Source: Curtobacterium sp. VKM Ac-1395 (GTDB lineage Bacteria; Actinomycetota; Actinomycetes; Actinomycetales; Microbacteriaceae). From it: a stretch of DNA of 64,000 nucleotides. This document shows positions 38,086 to 46,908 of this stretch, piece after piece. Under the pieces are notes generated by a model. The model did no database searches, was not told the DNA's origin, and saw only the letters and a program-made list of their open reading frames with translations. The translations under genes were made by a program, and so were the position numbers. Position 1 is the first letter of the stretch, and each line of letters opens with the position of its first letter. The stretch is from NCBI RefSeq assembly GCF_015350975.1, contig NZ_JADKRX010000005.1:186001-250000 (forward strand). Direction: 5' to 3'.

Positions 38086-39225
38086 GGCGAGCGCTTGCTG
38101 CACGTCGGCGACCAGGTCGCCCGCGTCCTCGATGCCGACCGACAGGCGCACGACGTTCTCCGGCACGGCCAGCTCGGTGCCCTTCACCGACGCGTGGGTC
38201 ATCTCGCTTGGGTAGCCGATGAGCGACTCGACGCCGCCGAGCGACTCCGCGAGCGCGAACAGCTCGGTCGACTCCGCGAAGCGCTTCGCCGCCTCGGGTC
38301 CCCCGGCGAGCGCCACGGACAACATCCCGCCGAACCCGCGCATCTGGCGGGACGCGACGTCGTGCCCGGGGTGGTCGGCGAGTCCCGGGTAGAAGACGCG
38401 CTCGACGGCCGGGTGCTGGACGAGGGCCTCGGCGACGGCCTGCGCGTTCTGCGAGTGGCGCTCCATCCGGACGGCCAGGGTCTTGATGCCGCGGATCGTC
38501 AGCCAGGCGTCGAACGGCGACGAGATCGCCCCGGCACCGAACTGCAGGAACTGCACCTTGTCCGCCAGCTCCTGGTCCTTGAGCACGATCGCCCCGCCGA
38601 CGACGTCCGAGTGCCCGCCGAGGTACTTCGTGGTCGAGTACGCCACCACGTCGGCGCCGAGCGACAACGGCTGCTGCAGGTACGGCGACGCGAACGTGTT
38701 GTCGACGACGACGAGGGCTCCGGCTGCGTGCCCGACCTCGGCGAGCGCTGCGATGTCGGCGATCTTCATGAGCGGGTTCGTCGGCGTCTCGACCCACAGC
38801 ACGGTCTTCTCGGGCGCGCCCTCGAGCGCACCGCGGACCAGGTCGAGGTCGCTCATGTCGACGACGACGAGCTCGACGCCCCACGGCACGTGCAGGCGGC
38901 TCACCAGGCGGTGGGTGCCGCCGTAGACGTCGTTCCCCATCACCACGCGGGCGCCGGGGGCGAGCGTGGCGCGGAGCAGGGCGTCCTCCCCGGCCAGGCC
39001 GGAGGCGAACGAGTACGCCGCCACGCCGCCGTCGAGGTCGGCGAGCAGGGTCTGCAGCGAGTCACGGGTCGGGTTCGCGGACCGCGAGTACTCGTACCCG
39101 TTCCGCATCTGCCCGATGCCGTCCTGCACGTAGGTGGAGGTCAGGTGCAGGGGCGGGATGACGGCGCCGGTGGTGGCGTCGGGGTCCTGGCCGGCGTGGA
39201 CGGCGCGGGTGCTGAACTCGGTCAT
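38080..39225 (-). CDS. metB: Cystathionine gamma-synthase / gamma-lyase family enzyme
   Basis: 381 residues from the ATG giving MTEFSTRAVHAG, preceded by GGAGAAC. A PLP fold type I Cys/Met-metabolism enzyme. The PLP lysine is K200 in AYSTTKYLGGHSD; YEYSRSANPTRDSL and SFASGLAGEDALL are the other hallmarks. It lies 115 nt downstream of cystathionine beta-synthase, so this could be the gamma-synthase (homoserine ester + cysteine) or the gamma-lyase of reverse transsulfuration. The two cannot be separated from sequence alone. The frame upstream of the chosen ATG is Arg-rich and unlikely to be translated. Confidence 0.9.
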   Translation of the reverse strand: MTEFSTRAVHAGQDPDATTGAVIPPLHLTSTYVQDGIGQMRNGYEYSRSANPTRDSLQTLLADLDGGVAAYSFASGLAGEDALLRATLAPGARVVMGNDVYGGTHRLVSRLHVPWGVELVVVDMSDLDLVRGALEGAPEKTVLWVETPTNPLMKIADIAALAEVGHAAGALVVVDNTFASPYLQQPLSLGADVVAYSTTKYLGGHSDVVGGAIVLKDQELADKVQFLQFGAGAISSPFDAWLTIRGIKTLAVRMERHSQNAQAVAEALVQHPAVERVFYPGLADHPGHDVASRQMRGFGGMLSVALAGGPEAAKRFAESTELFALAESLGGVESLIGYPSEMTHASVKGTELAVPENVVRLSVGIEDAGDLVADVQQALAR

Positions 39226-39340
39226 GGTGCTGTTCTCCAGGTCAGGAGCGGACGGGAGGCTCGGATCGCGTCGGGCGCGCACGGATCGGTGGGTGCGCTG
39301 CCGCGTGGTGCGCACCGCGAGGGTGGGTGCGCGGCCCCGC

Positions 39341-40705
39341 TCACTCCGAGAGGTAGGTGAGCAGGTCGTGTCGCGTCAGGACGGTGACGGGCTTGCCGTC
39401 CTCGACCACGAGCAACGCGTCCACGGTCTCGAGGGCACGGCGAGCCGACGACACCGACTCACCGACACCGATGAGCGGCAGGGGGTCGCCGACGGACTCG
39501 GCCAGACGGTCGGCCATCTTCGCCGCACCGGTGAAGACGTGCTCGAGCAGGTCCTTCTCGGCGACGGCGCCGATGACCTCGCCGATCACGACGGGCGGCT
39601 CGGCGCTGAGGACGGGCATCTGCGAGACGCCGTACTTCGACATGATGTCGACGACCTCGCGGACGGTGTCCCCCGGGTGCGCGTGGACGAGGTCCGGCAG
39701 GCGGCCGTCCTTGCCGGCGATGAGCGACCCGACCGTGCGGGCGTCGTCGGTCTCGGCGAAGCCGTACGAGCGCATCCAGCGGTCGTTGAAGATCTTGCCG
39801 AGGTAGCCGCGGCCACCGTCGGGCAGCAGCACGACCACGACGTCGTCCTCGGTCAGGTCACGGGCGGCCCGCAACGCGGCGACGACGGCCATGCCGCTGG
39901 AGCCGCCGACGAGCAGCCCTTCCTCGCGGGCCAGTCGACGGGTCATCGCGAACGACTCGGCGTCCGACACGGCGATGATCTCGTCCGCGATGTCGGGGTC
40001 GTACGCGCTCGGCCAGAAGTCCTCGCCGACGCCCTCGACGAGGTAGGGGCGACCGGTGCCACCCGAGTAGACGGAGCCCTCGGGGTCGGCGCCGATGATG
40101 CGCACGCGCCCGTCGGAGGCCTCCTTCAGGTACTTGCCGGTGCCGGAGATCGTGCCGCCGGTTCCGACGCCCGCCACGAAGTGGGTCAGCTGCGCCTCGG
40201 TGTCACGCCAGATCTCCGGACCCGTGGTCTCGTAGTGGCTGCGCGGGCCGTTCGGGTTCGCGTACTGGTTCGGCTTGTAGGCGCCGGGGATCTCCTGCAC
40301 GAGCCGGTCGGACACCGAGTAGTACGACTCGGGGTGCTCGGGCGGGACCGCGGTCGGCGTGACGACGATCTCGGCGCCGTAGGCCGTGAGCACGTTCCGC
40401 TTGTCCTCGCCGACCTTGTCGGGCAGGACGAACACGCAGCGGTACCCGCGCTGCTGGGCGACGAGCGCCAGGCCGACGCCGGTGTTGCCCGAGGTCGGTT
40501 CGACGATCGTGCCGCCCGGGCGCAGGTCACCGGCGGCCTCGGCCGCGTCGATGATCCGCGTCGCGATGCGGTCCTTCGCGGACCCGCCGGGGTTGAAGTA
40601 CTCCACCTTGACCAGGACCGTCGCTCGGACGCCCTCGGTGACCCGGTTCAGCTTGACGAGAGGGGTGTCGCCGACCAGGTCGACGACGGAGTTCGCGTAA
40701 CGCAC
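39341..40705 (-). CDS. cbs: Cystathionine beta-synthase
   Basis: 454 residues. Condenses serine and homocysteine to cystathionine (PLP). The N-terminal fold type II domain has the PLP lysine K44 in NPGGSAKDRIA, the PTSGNTGVGLALVAQQRGY loop, and the GVGTGGTISGTG phosphate-binding loop. Two CBS domains fill the last 120 residues (DIMSKYGVSQMPVLS and VLTRHDLLTYLSE). A haem-binding N-terminal extension, known from animals, is absent. The GTG start is 6 nt from TAGGAT (leaderless). Between it and metB (39226-39340) only a degenerate arm of the recurrent hairpin, GGACGGGAGGCTCGG, is seen. Confidence 0.95.
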   Translation of the reverse strand: MRYANSVVDLVGDTPLVKLNRVTEGVRATVLVKVEYFNPGGSAKDRIATRIIDAAEAAGDLRPGGTIVEPTSGNTGVGLALVAQQRGYRCVFVLPDKVGEDKRNVLTAYGAEIVVTPTAVPPEHPESYYSVSDRLVQEIPGAYKPNQYANPNGPRSHYETTGPEIWRDTEAQLTHFVAGVGTGGTISGTGKYLKEASDGRVRIIGADPEGSVYSGGTGRPYLVEGVGEDFWPSAYDPDIADEIIAVSDAESFAMTRRLAREEGLLVGGSSGMAVVAALRAARDLTEDDVVVVLLPDGGRGYLGKIFNDRWMRSYGFAETDDARTVGSLIAGKDGRLPDLVHAHPGDTVREVVDIMSKYGVSQMPVLSAEPPVVIGEVIGAVAEKDLLEHVFTGAAKMADRLAESVGDPLPLIGVGESVSSARRALETVDALLVVEDGKPVTVLTRHDLLTYLSE

Positions 40706-40711
40706 GCGTTG

Positions 40712-40717
40712 ATCCTA
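40712..40717 (-). promoter_or_regulatory. -10 element of leaderless cbs promoter
   Basis: TAGGAT, 6 nt, then the GTG start, identical in hexamer and spacing to mqo. Confidence 0.6.
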
Positions 40718-40836
40718 GGCGGCGCACCTCCGCGCCACCCAGGCATGCGACGCCAGATGTCGGCCGGCCGTCGGGGCGGTCTGGATCGTCCGTGGCGGGG
40801 CCGCAGCGGGCCTCCCGTCATCCCCCGCTCGGCGAC

Positions 40837-42699
40837 TCAGACCAGGTCGGCCGGCGCGTTCTGCTGCTGGTGCAGCAGCGCGTACGTCCCGCCGAGGGCG
40901 AGCAGTTCGTCGTGCGTGCCCTGCTCGACGATCTGCCCGTGGTCGAGCACGAAGACGACGTCGGCGTCACGGACGGTCGACAGGCGGTGCGCGATCGAGA
41001 TCGTGGTGCGGCCGCGTGCGGCGTTGTCGAGCGCCGTCTGCACCACGCGTTCCGAGATCGAGTCGAGCGCGCTGGTGGCCTCGTCGAGGACCAGGACCGG
41101 CGGGTCCTTCAGCAGCACCCGTGCGATCGCGATGCGCTGCTTCTCGCCGCCGGACAGGCGGTAGCCGCGCTCCCCCACGACGGTGTCGTAGCCGTCCGGG
41201 AACGAGGCGATGGTCTCGTGGATGTTCGCCGCCCGTGCTGCGTGCTCGAGTTCCTCGGCCGTGGCCTCGGGCTTGGCGTAGCGGAGGTTGTCGCCGATCG
41301 TCGCGTGGAACAGGTAGGTCTCCTGGCTCACGATGCCGATGTGGCGCATGAGGTCCTCGTGCTCCAGGTCACGGACGTCGGACCCGGCGAACCGGACCGA
41401 CCCCGTCGTGGCCTCGTACAACCGCGGCACCAGGTAGGACACGGTCGTCTTGCCCGCGCCCGACGGGCCGACGAACGCGGCGAACTGGCCGGGCTGGAGC
41501 TCGAAGGAGACGCCGCGCAGCGTCGGCTTGTCGGCCTCGCCGTCCGGGTAGGTGAACGTGACGTCGTCGAACGCGACGTGACCGACCCGCTGCTCGTCGA
41601 CCTTGTGCGCCGTCGGTGCGTCGGTGATGGCGGGCTTCAGGTCGAGGTACTCGAAGATGCGGGCGAACAGCGCTCCCGACGTCTGCAGGTCCAGCACGAC
41701 GCGGAGCAGCCCGACCGTCGGGAACAGCAGGCGCGACTGCACCGTCGTGAACGCCACGATCGTGCCGGCGGTGATCGGGACGCCGCCGAGGATCAGGTAC
41801 GCCGCGACCAGGTAGATGATCGCCGGGATGATCGACAGGAAGATCTGGACGATCGCGAAGAACCACTGCCCGGACATCTGCTGGCGGACCTGCAGCGAGA
41901 TCTGGTTGCGGTTCTCGTCGCCGTACCGGTGGGTCTCGCTGCGCTGCTGGTTGAAGCTCTTCGCGAGCAGGATGCCCGACACGCTCAGGGCCTCCTGCGT
42001 GATCGCGGTCATGTCCGACAGCGACTCCTGGGTCTGCCCGGCGATCTTCGCGCGGACCTGGCCCACGCGGCGCTGCGCGATGACGAGCAGCGGCAGCAGG
42101 ACGACCGCGACGATGGTCATCTGCCAGCTGAGGAGCAGCATCGCGACCACCGCGGCGATCACCGTCACGGTGTTGCCGAGCACGGAGGAGATGGTGTTGT
42201 TCAGCACGCTGGCGACACCGCCGACGTCGTTCTGCAGCCGCGACTGGATCACGCCCGTCTTCGTCCGCGTGAAGAACGCGAGCTCCATCCGCTGCAGGTG
42301 CGCGAACAGCCGCATCCGCAGGGACCCCATGACCTTGTTGCCGACCGTCGCCGTCAGGTACGTCTGCCACACGCCGACGCCGGCGTTGGCGATCCAGAGG
42401 AGCACCATCGCCGTCACGAGCCAGGCGAGCACCGGCACGTCCGGGGTGCCCGACTTCGGGAACAGTCCCTCGTCGAAGGCCCGCTGGGTCAGCAGGGGCG
42501 GGATCACGGACAGGGCTGCGCCGAGCAGGACGAGCGCCACGGTGAACCCGATCGACCGGCGGTGCGGGCCGAAGAGCCCGGCGATGCGACCGAGGAGGTT
42601 CGGGATCCGCGGTGCCGCCGCGTTGGCGGCCCGCTGCGCGTCGAAGTCGCCGCTGGAGATCCGCCCGCCGCCGTGTCCACCACCACCGCGCATGCTCAT
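40837..42699 (-). CDS. ABC exporter, fused membrane and ATPase domains
   Basis: 620 residues from the ATG giving MSMRGGGGHGG, with GAAGGAG upstream. Six membrane helices (about 45-330) form an exporter domain; the ATPase domain follows with Walker A GPSGAGKT, Q-loop VSQETYLF, signature LSGGEKQR, Walker B VLVLDEATSALD and the H-loop IAHRLSTV. It is a half-transporter of the MsbA/LmrA type, expected to work as a homodimer. The substrate is unknown: lipid, peptide or drug. There is no partner gene. Confidence 0.93.
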   Translation of the reverse strand: MSMRGGGGHGGGRISSGDFDAQRAANAAAPRIPNLLGRIAGLFGPHRRSIGFTVALVLLGAALSVIPPLLTQRAFDEGLFPKSGTPDVPVLAWLVTAMVLLWIANAGVGVWQTYLTATVGNKVMGSLRMRLFAHLQRMELAFFTRTKTGVIQSRLQNDVGGVASVLNNTISSVLGNTVTVIAAVVAMLLLSWQMTIVAVVLLPLLVIAQRRVGQVRAKIAGQTQESLSDMTAITQEALSVSGILLAKSFNQQRSETHRYGDENRNQISLQVRQQMSGQWFFAIVQIFLSIIPAIIYLVAAYLILGGVPITAGTIVAFTTVQSRLLFPTVGLLRVVLDLQTSGALFARIFEYLDLKPAITDAPTAHKVDEQRVGHVAFDDVTFTYPDGEADKPTLRGVSFELQPGQFAAFVGPSGAGKTTVSYLVPRLYEATTGSVRFAGSDVRDLEHEDLMRHIGIVSQETYLFHATIGDNLRYAKPEATAEELEHAARAANIHETIASFPDGYDTVVGERGYRLSGGEKQRIAIARVLLKDPPVLVLDEATSALDSISERVVQTALDNAARGRTTISIAHRLSTVRDADVVFVLDHGQIVEQGTHDELLALGGTYALLHQQQNAPADLV

Positions 42700-42799
42700 G
42701 CGAGCTCCTTCCACCCGGCGCGACCGGACGGTGCGCACTCCCGAGTCAATGTAACCCCGCGGTCGGACATGGACGTGCCACCTGCGAGGTCCTGTGGAA

Positions 42800-42828
42800 T
42801 TGACCCCCATCCGGGGCCGTGCGAGCAT
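42800..42828 (+). promoter_or_regulatory. Possible promoter of the amino-acid permease
   Basis: TTGACC (5 of 6 with the -35 consensus), a 17-nt spacer and GAGCAT as a weak -10 lie 33 nt before the permease start. Confidence 0.35.
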
Positions 42829-42860
42829 GACCCGTCCCGTTCCCTGCTCCACGAGGTCCC

Positions 42861-44288
42861 ATGTCGTCCGCGCAGTCCCGCCCCGCCACGTCCCTCCGTC
42901 ACCAACTGGCCCGGCGCAAGCCGATCGACCAGTTGCAGGCCGAGGCAGCAGCCGGGGTCGACGGCCAGCCGCTCCGCCGGACGCTCGGCGTGTGGCACCT
43001 GACGATGATCAGCGTCGGCGCCACGCTCGGCACCGGGATCCTCGTCGTGCTCGGCACCGCGGTCCCCCTCGCCGGGCCCGCCGTCTGGATCTCGTTCGTC
43101 GTGGCGGGCATCGCGGCGCTGCTCTCCGCCCTGTCGTACGCCGAGATGGCCGGCGCCGTCCCGACGTCCGGGTCGAGCTACTCCTACACGTACGCGACGA
43201 TGGGCGAGGGCATCGCCTGGGTCTGCGGCTGGTGTCTCGTGCTCGAGTACGCCGTGTCCGTCGCCGCGGTCGCCGTGGGTGCGAGCGAGTACGTCGACGA
43301 GACCCTGAAGGTGTTCGGCACCCATCTTCCCGTGGCCCTGTCGGCCCCTCCTGGCGACGGCGGCGTGGTCAACCTGCCGGCGGCCGTGCTCGTCATGCTG
43401 GCGACGGCGGTGCTGCTGCCGGGGGCCCGCGAGAGCGCCTGGGTCAACACGCTGATGGTCATCGTGAAGATCGCCCTGCTGGTGTTCTTCGTCGTCGTGG
43501 CCTTCACCGCGTTCCGCGCACAGAACTTCGCGCCGCTCGCACCGATGGGCGCTGCCGGGGTCACCGCCGCCGCCTCGCGCCTGTTCTTCTCCTACATCGG
43601 GTTCGACGCGGCCTCGACCGCCGGAGAGGAGGCGAAGGACCCCCGCCGCGACCTCCCCCGCGCCATCATCGGGTCGATCGCCCTCATCACGACGCTGTAC
43701 ATCCTGGTGGCCATCGCGGCGATCGGCGCTCGGTCGTGGACGTCGTTCTCCTCCACTGAGGCCTCCCTCGTCCGCATCGTCGTCGACGTCACCGGACAGC
43801 CGGTCGTGGCACTCGTGTTCTCCGTCGGCGCGGTCATCGCCATCGCCAGTGTCGTGCTGACGGTCCTGTACGGCCAGACACGCATCCTGCTGACCATGGC
43901 GCGCGACGGCCTGGTGCCGAAGGCCTTCGGACGGGTGTCGAAGCGCACGGGCACCCCCGTCGTGAATACCCTGATCGTGGGCCTCGTGGTGACGGTCGTC
44001 GCGGCGCTGGTCCCCCTCGGGGAGCTCGCCGACGCGACGAGCATCGGCACCCTGGTGGCCTTCGCACTCGTGAACGTCTCCGTGATCATCCTCCGCCGGT
44101 CGCAGCCCGACCTCGAGCGCTCGTACCGGGTCCCGCTCTTCCCGGTCGTCCCGGTCCTCGGCACCCTGAGCTGCGCCCTGCTCGCGGTGTTCCTCGGCGC
44201 GGGCACCTGGATCGCGTTCGGCATCTGGATGGTCGCCGGCGCGGTGCTCTACGCGCTCTACGGTCGCCGCCACAGCACCCTCCGCTGA
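42861..44288 (+). CDS. APC-superfamily amino-acid permease (cationic amino acid type)
   Basis: 475 residues with about 12 hydrophobic helices. The first helix has the substrate-binding break GATLGTGILVV, and PLAGPAVWISFVVAGIAALLSALSYAEMAG and PTSGSSYSYTYATMGEG are the CAT-family signatures; VAFTAF and FFSYIGFDAASTAGEEAKDPRRDLPRAIIGS follow. It imports amino acids with protons. The preferred substrate cannot be stated. It stands alone and is divergent from the ABC exporter gene. Confidence 0.92.
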   Translation: MSSAQSRPATSLRHQLARRKPIDQLQAEAAAGVDGQPLRRTLGVWHLTMISVGATLGTGILVVLGTAVPLAGPAVWISFVVAGIAALLSALSYAEMAGAVPTSGSSYSYTYATMGEGIAWVCGWCLVLEYAVSVAAVAVGASEYVDETLKVFGTHLPVALSAPPGDGGVVNLPAAVLVMLATAVLLPGARESAWVNTLMVIVKIALLVFFVVVAFTAFRAQNFAPLAPMGAAGVTAAASRLFFSYIGFDAASTAGEEAKDPRRDLPRAIIGSIALITTLYILVAIAAIGARSWTSFSSTEASLVRIVVDVTGQPVVALVFSVGAVIAIASVVLTVLYGQTRILLTMARDGLVPKAFGRVSKRTGTPVVNTLIVGLVVTVVAALVPLGELADATSIGTLVAFALVNVSVIILRRSQPDLERSYRVPLFPVVPVLGTLSCALLAVFLGAGTWIAFGIWMVAGAVLYALYGRRHSTLR

Positions 44289-44327
44289 CCCGCGACGCCC
44301 CGCCCCGCACTGCCGGGACGGCGCTGG

Positions 44328-45248
44328 TCACGGCACCAGCCCGAACTGCCGGAACAGCGCGCGGAGCCGGTCCGGATCGACGAGGTGCCACCACCGCACA
44401 CGGATGAACCCGTTGACCTGCGGACGGATGCGGTCCTCCCGGATCTTCTCCTGCCACAGGACGTCCGCGGGTGCCCGCCCGCCTGTCATCGTCGGGTCGG
44501 TGTACTTCTGACGGCCGTCGAACTCCACGACGAACCCGACCGACGGCAGCCAGAAGTCGACCCGGTCGACCGAGCCGTCCTGACGCGGGAACTCCTGCTG
44601 CGCGACGACGTCGACGAACCCGAGTTCGGCCAGTCGTGCAGCGCAGAACGACTCCCCGACCGACTCGTGGCGGACGTCACTCGTGCGGAGTACCCGTTCG
44701 AGGTGGACGCGCCCCCGAGACCCGTGCTGCTCCACGAGTGGCTCGACCTCCGCGGGGCGCAGTCCCTTCCGGTACGCATCGTCGAGCAGCACCACTGCGC
44801 GCGAGAACGTCGCATCGAGCACAGCGCCGACTGCGGTCGCTGCGGCGCTGACGAGTTCGACGCCGGCGAAGGTGTCGGCCCCGGGTCGCTCTGCGTCGAA
44901 CGGCGGCGATGACCGCACGGTCACACGGGAGATCTCGCTCCGGGCCCTGCCGGCCTGGGTGACCTGCACACGGTCGGGCCATCGGCCGATGTGCGCCCAG
45001 CCCCGGACCGCCGCCGCGGAGAGGTGTGAGATCGCGGCGTCACGAGGGAGACGCGGAGCAAGCGCCCGGATCAGGACGAGGTGCCGCGACCGAGCATCGA
45101 GCCCGTCCCAGTCGTCCGGTCGGAGGTAGACGCCCGGCACCAGCCGCTGCAGGGTCCCCGCCCGCGCCATCCGCTGGAAGCGGCGGGCAGTGGTGCGGCC
45201 CGTCGACGCACGCCAGAGACGTGGTTCGTGTGCGCTCTCGATCTCCAT
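44328..45248 (-). CDS. AbiEi-like winged-helix / DUF559-type nuclease-fold protein
   Basis: 306 residues from the ATG giving MEIESAHEPRLWRAS. The N-terminal part (FQRMARAGTLQRLVPGVYLRPDDWD) resembles the winged-helix domain of AbiEi-type antitoxins. The C-terminal part resembles a Vsr/DUF559 PD-(D/E)XK nuclease fold: ESFCAARLAELGF, VDRVDFWLPSVGFVVEFDGRQKY with D, E and Q/K positions, and EKIREDRIR. Such fusions are common single genes in actinobacteria and their function is undetermined; a DNA-end or defence role is inference. No toxin partner gene is adjacent. A longer frame upstream is Arg/Ser-rich and not convincing. Confidence 0.75.
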   Translation of the reverse strand: MEIESAHEPRLWRASTGRTTARRFQRMARAGTLQRLVPGVYLRPDDWDGLDARSRHLVLIRALAPRLPRDAAISHLSAAAVRGWAHIGRWPDRVQVTQAGRARSEISRVTVRSSPPFDAERPGADTFAGVELVSAAATAVGAVLDATFSRAVVLLDDAYRKGLRPAEVEPLVEQHGSRGRVHLERVLRTSDVRHESVGESFCAARLAELGFVDVVAQQEFPRQDGSVDRVDFWLPSVGFVVEFDGRQKYTDPTMTGGRAPADVLWQEKIREDRIRPQVNGFIRVRWWHLVDPDRLRALFRQFGLVP

Positions 45249-45604
45249 GCAACGAGCTTCGCTGCCGGCCCGGACACGGTGACGACGCCCGAGCGATCCG
45301 TGGAGAACTCCGGCCACCCGGTCGTCTGTGGAGGAACGGCTCCGCGACGGATGCGACACGACCTCCGGCGGAGCGACGCGCAACGGGCCGGAGGATGTCG
45401 CCCGATGCCCTCGCATGAGATGCAGGCGCATCGGGCGACATCGGGCTGCCGATTGCGCCGCGCGAACGCACCCACGATGTCGCTTTCGCCGGACAACCCC
45501 GAGCACGCCGACCAGCCGCGTCAGCCACCCTGCAGCGCCGCCGCGGCCCGCTGCCCGCCGCCGCGCCGCCGCCGGCCGGCCAACGCGCGCGGACCCCGCA
45601 CACG
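45249..45604. other. Gene-free segment with a 15-bp inverted repeat
   Basis: No protein-like frame is found in this 356-nt stretch between rplL and the nuclease-fold gene. A perfect 15-bp stem, GATGTCGCCCGATGC (45394-45408) with GCATCGGGCGACATC (45428-45442), has a 19-nt loop. Related GATGTCGC and CGATGTCGC pieces occur nearby. It might be a small structured RNA or a terminator remnant. Confidence 0.45.
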
Positions 45605-45640
45605 ACGAAGGCCGCCACCCCGAGGGGCAGCGGCCTTCGT
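45605..45640 (-). terminator. Hairpin terminator after rplL
   Basis: ACGAAGGCCGC pairs with GCGGCCTTCGT around a short loop, 17 nt past the rplL stop. There is no rpoB gene downstream. Confidence 0.7.
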
Positions 45641-45656
45641 GACCAGAAGGTCGGAC

Positions 45657-46040
45657 TCAGACGAGCTCGACGGTGGCGCCGGCTGCCTCGAGGGAAGCCT
45701 TGGCCTTGTCGGCCGTCTCCTTGTTCGCGCCCTCGATCACCTTGGCGTCGGGGGTCTCGACGAGGGCCTTGGCCTCGCCCAGGCCGAGCGACGTGAGGCT
45801 GCGGACCTCCTTGATGACCTGGATCTTCTTGTCACCGGCCGACTTGAGCACGACGTCGAACTCGGTCTTCTCCTCGACCTCCTCGGCGGGGGCAGCAGCG
45901 CCACCGACCGCGGCAGCGGCGACGGGGGCAGCAGCGGTGACCTCGAAGACCTCTTCGAACTTCTTCACGAAGTCCGAGAGCTCGATGAGCGTGAGCTCCT
46001 TGAAGGCCTCGATGAGCTCGTCCTGCGAAAGCTTCGCCAT
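45657..46040 (-). CDS. rplL: Ribosomal protein L7/L12
   Basis: 127 residues. The stalk protein recruits translation factors. The N-terminal dimerisation helix ([34 protein letters not shown]), the Ala-rich hinge and the C-terminal [34 protein letters not shown]...[15 protein letters not shown] are the standard parts. Follows rplJ after 51 nt. The rpoBC genes do not follow in this window. Confidence 0.99.
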   Translation of the reverse strand: MAKLSQDELIEAFKELTLIELSDFVKKFEEVFEVTAAAPVAAAAVGGAAAPAEEVEEKTEFDVVLKSAGDKKIQVIKEVRSLTSLGLGEAKALVETPDAKVIEGANKETADKAKASLEAAGATVELV

Positions 46041-46091
46041 GATTTTCTCCTACTACTAGCTAGTGCGTGTGGTTGATGAACGCGTGCCTGG

Positions 46092-46607
46092 TCAGGCCGC
46101 GGACTCCTGCTTCTCGCGGAGGGCGTCCACCGTGCGGACGGCCTGCGAGAGGGGTGCCTGGAACAGGTACGCAGCACCGAACAGCGAGGCCTTGAGTGCG
46201 CCGGCGAGCTTGCCGAGCAGCACTTCACGGGACTCGAGGTCGGCGAGCTTGTCCACCTCGGTCGCGGTGAGCGGGTTACCGTCGAAGTAACCGCCCTTCA
46301 CCACGAGCTCGGGGTTCGCCTTGGCGAATGCACGCAGCGACTTCGCGACGGCGACGGTGTCACCGTGGACGAAGGCGAGAGCGGACGGACCGGCGAGTTC
46401 GTCGTCGAACGACGAGATGCCGGCGTTGTTCGCCGCGATCTTGGTCAGCGTGTTCTTCACCACGGCGTACGTGGCGTGCTCACGGATCGAGTTGCGGAGC
46501 TCCTTGAGCTGCGCGACCGTGAGACCGCGGTACTCGGTGAGCAGAACGGCGTTCGAGCTACGGAAGGACTCCGTGAGCTCGGCGACCGCAGCTTCCTTGT
46601 TCGCCAT
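46092..46607 (-). CDS. rplJ: Ribosomal protein L10
   Basis: 171 residues from the ATG of [18 protein letters not shown] with AAGGAG upstream. L10 is the base of the L7/L12 stalk. Conserved segments are [21 protein letters not shown] and [13 protein letters not shown], with [13 protein letters not shown] in the middle. An attenuator leader of about 200 nt precedes it, the usual control point at which L10-L12 limits its own synthesis. Confidence 0.99.
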   Translation of the reverse strand: MANKEAAVAELTESFRSSNAVLLTEYRGLTVAQLKELRNSIREHATYAVVKNTLTKIAANNAGISSFDDELAGPSALAFVHGDTVAVAKSLRAFAKANPELVVKGGYFDGNPLTATEVDKLADLESREVLLGKLAGALKASLFGAAYLFQAPLSQAVRTVDALREKQESAA

Positions 46608-46667
46608 GGTTCTCCTTGGGGGTCTTGCCGGCAGCCCCAGGTCCCACTGCAACGAACACAGCACATG

Positions 46668-46697
46668 AAAAAAGCTCCGGCGCAGAGGCTCGGAGCT
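46668..46697 (-). terminator. Attenuator hairpin in the rplJ leader
   Basis: On the minus strand AGCTCCG (complement of 46691-46697) pairs with CGGAGCT (complement of 46673-46679), followed directly by TTTTTT. It is a factor-independent terminator 60 nt before rplJ and within its leader. An L10-L7/L12 or antiterminator fold upstream could decide read-through. Confidence 0.75.
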
Positions 46698-46812
46698 GCT
46701 CCCCCGCAAGCGGATGGAGTGGTTCGGAACACCTGCGCGGGCTGCCTCATGATGGAGGACCTTCGACTGCTGTGCGAGCACAGCAGCAAACCGGCGGTCT
46801 TTGGCTTCGAGA

Positions 46813-46841
46813 ACTGTAGCAGATGCGGTGGACGCCACCAA
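46813..46841 (-). promoter_or_regulatory. Promoter of rplJ-rplL
   Basis: TTGGTG (complement of 46836-46841), a 17-nt spacer and TACAGT (complement of 46813-46818) give a good sigma-70-type promoter. It predicts a leader of about 200 nt. It starts immediately after the terminator of the upstream kinase gene. Confidence 0.65.
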
Positions 46842-46844
46842 CCC

Positions 46845-46890
46845 CCGGACGGGAGGCTCGGTGCCGGCCCGCCACGAGCCTCCCGTCCGG
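46845..46890 (-). terminator. Recurrent hairpin after the sensor kinase gene
   Basis: A perfect 16-bp stem (46845-46860 with 46875-46890), core GGACGGGAGGCTCG, lies 18 nt past the kinase stop and separates it from the rplJ promoter. Confidence 0.75.
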
Positions 46891-46908
46891 TGAGTGCGGA
46901 CCGTCCCG

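Noticed and set aside
36452..38884. An 810-codon frame spanning metB, the repeats and the MFS gene
   Set aside because: It reads metB and the MFS gene in the wrong phase and contains no motif; metB and MFS are intact in their own frames.
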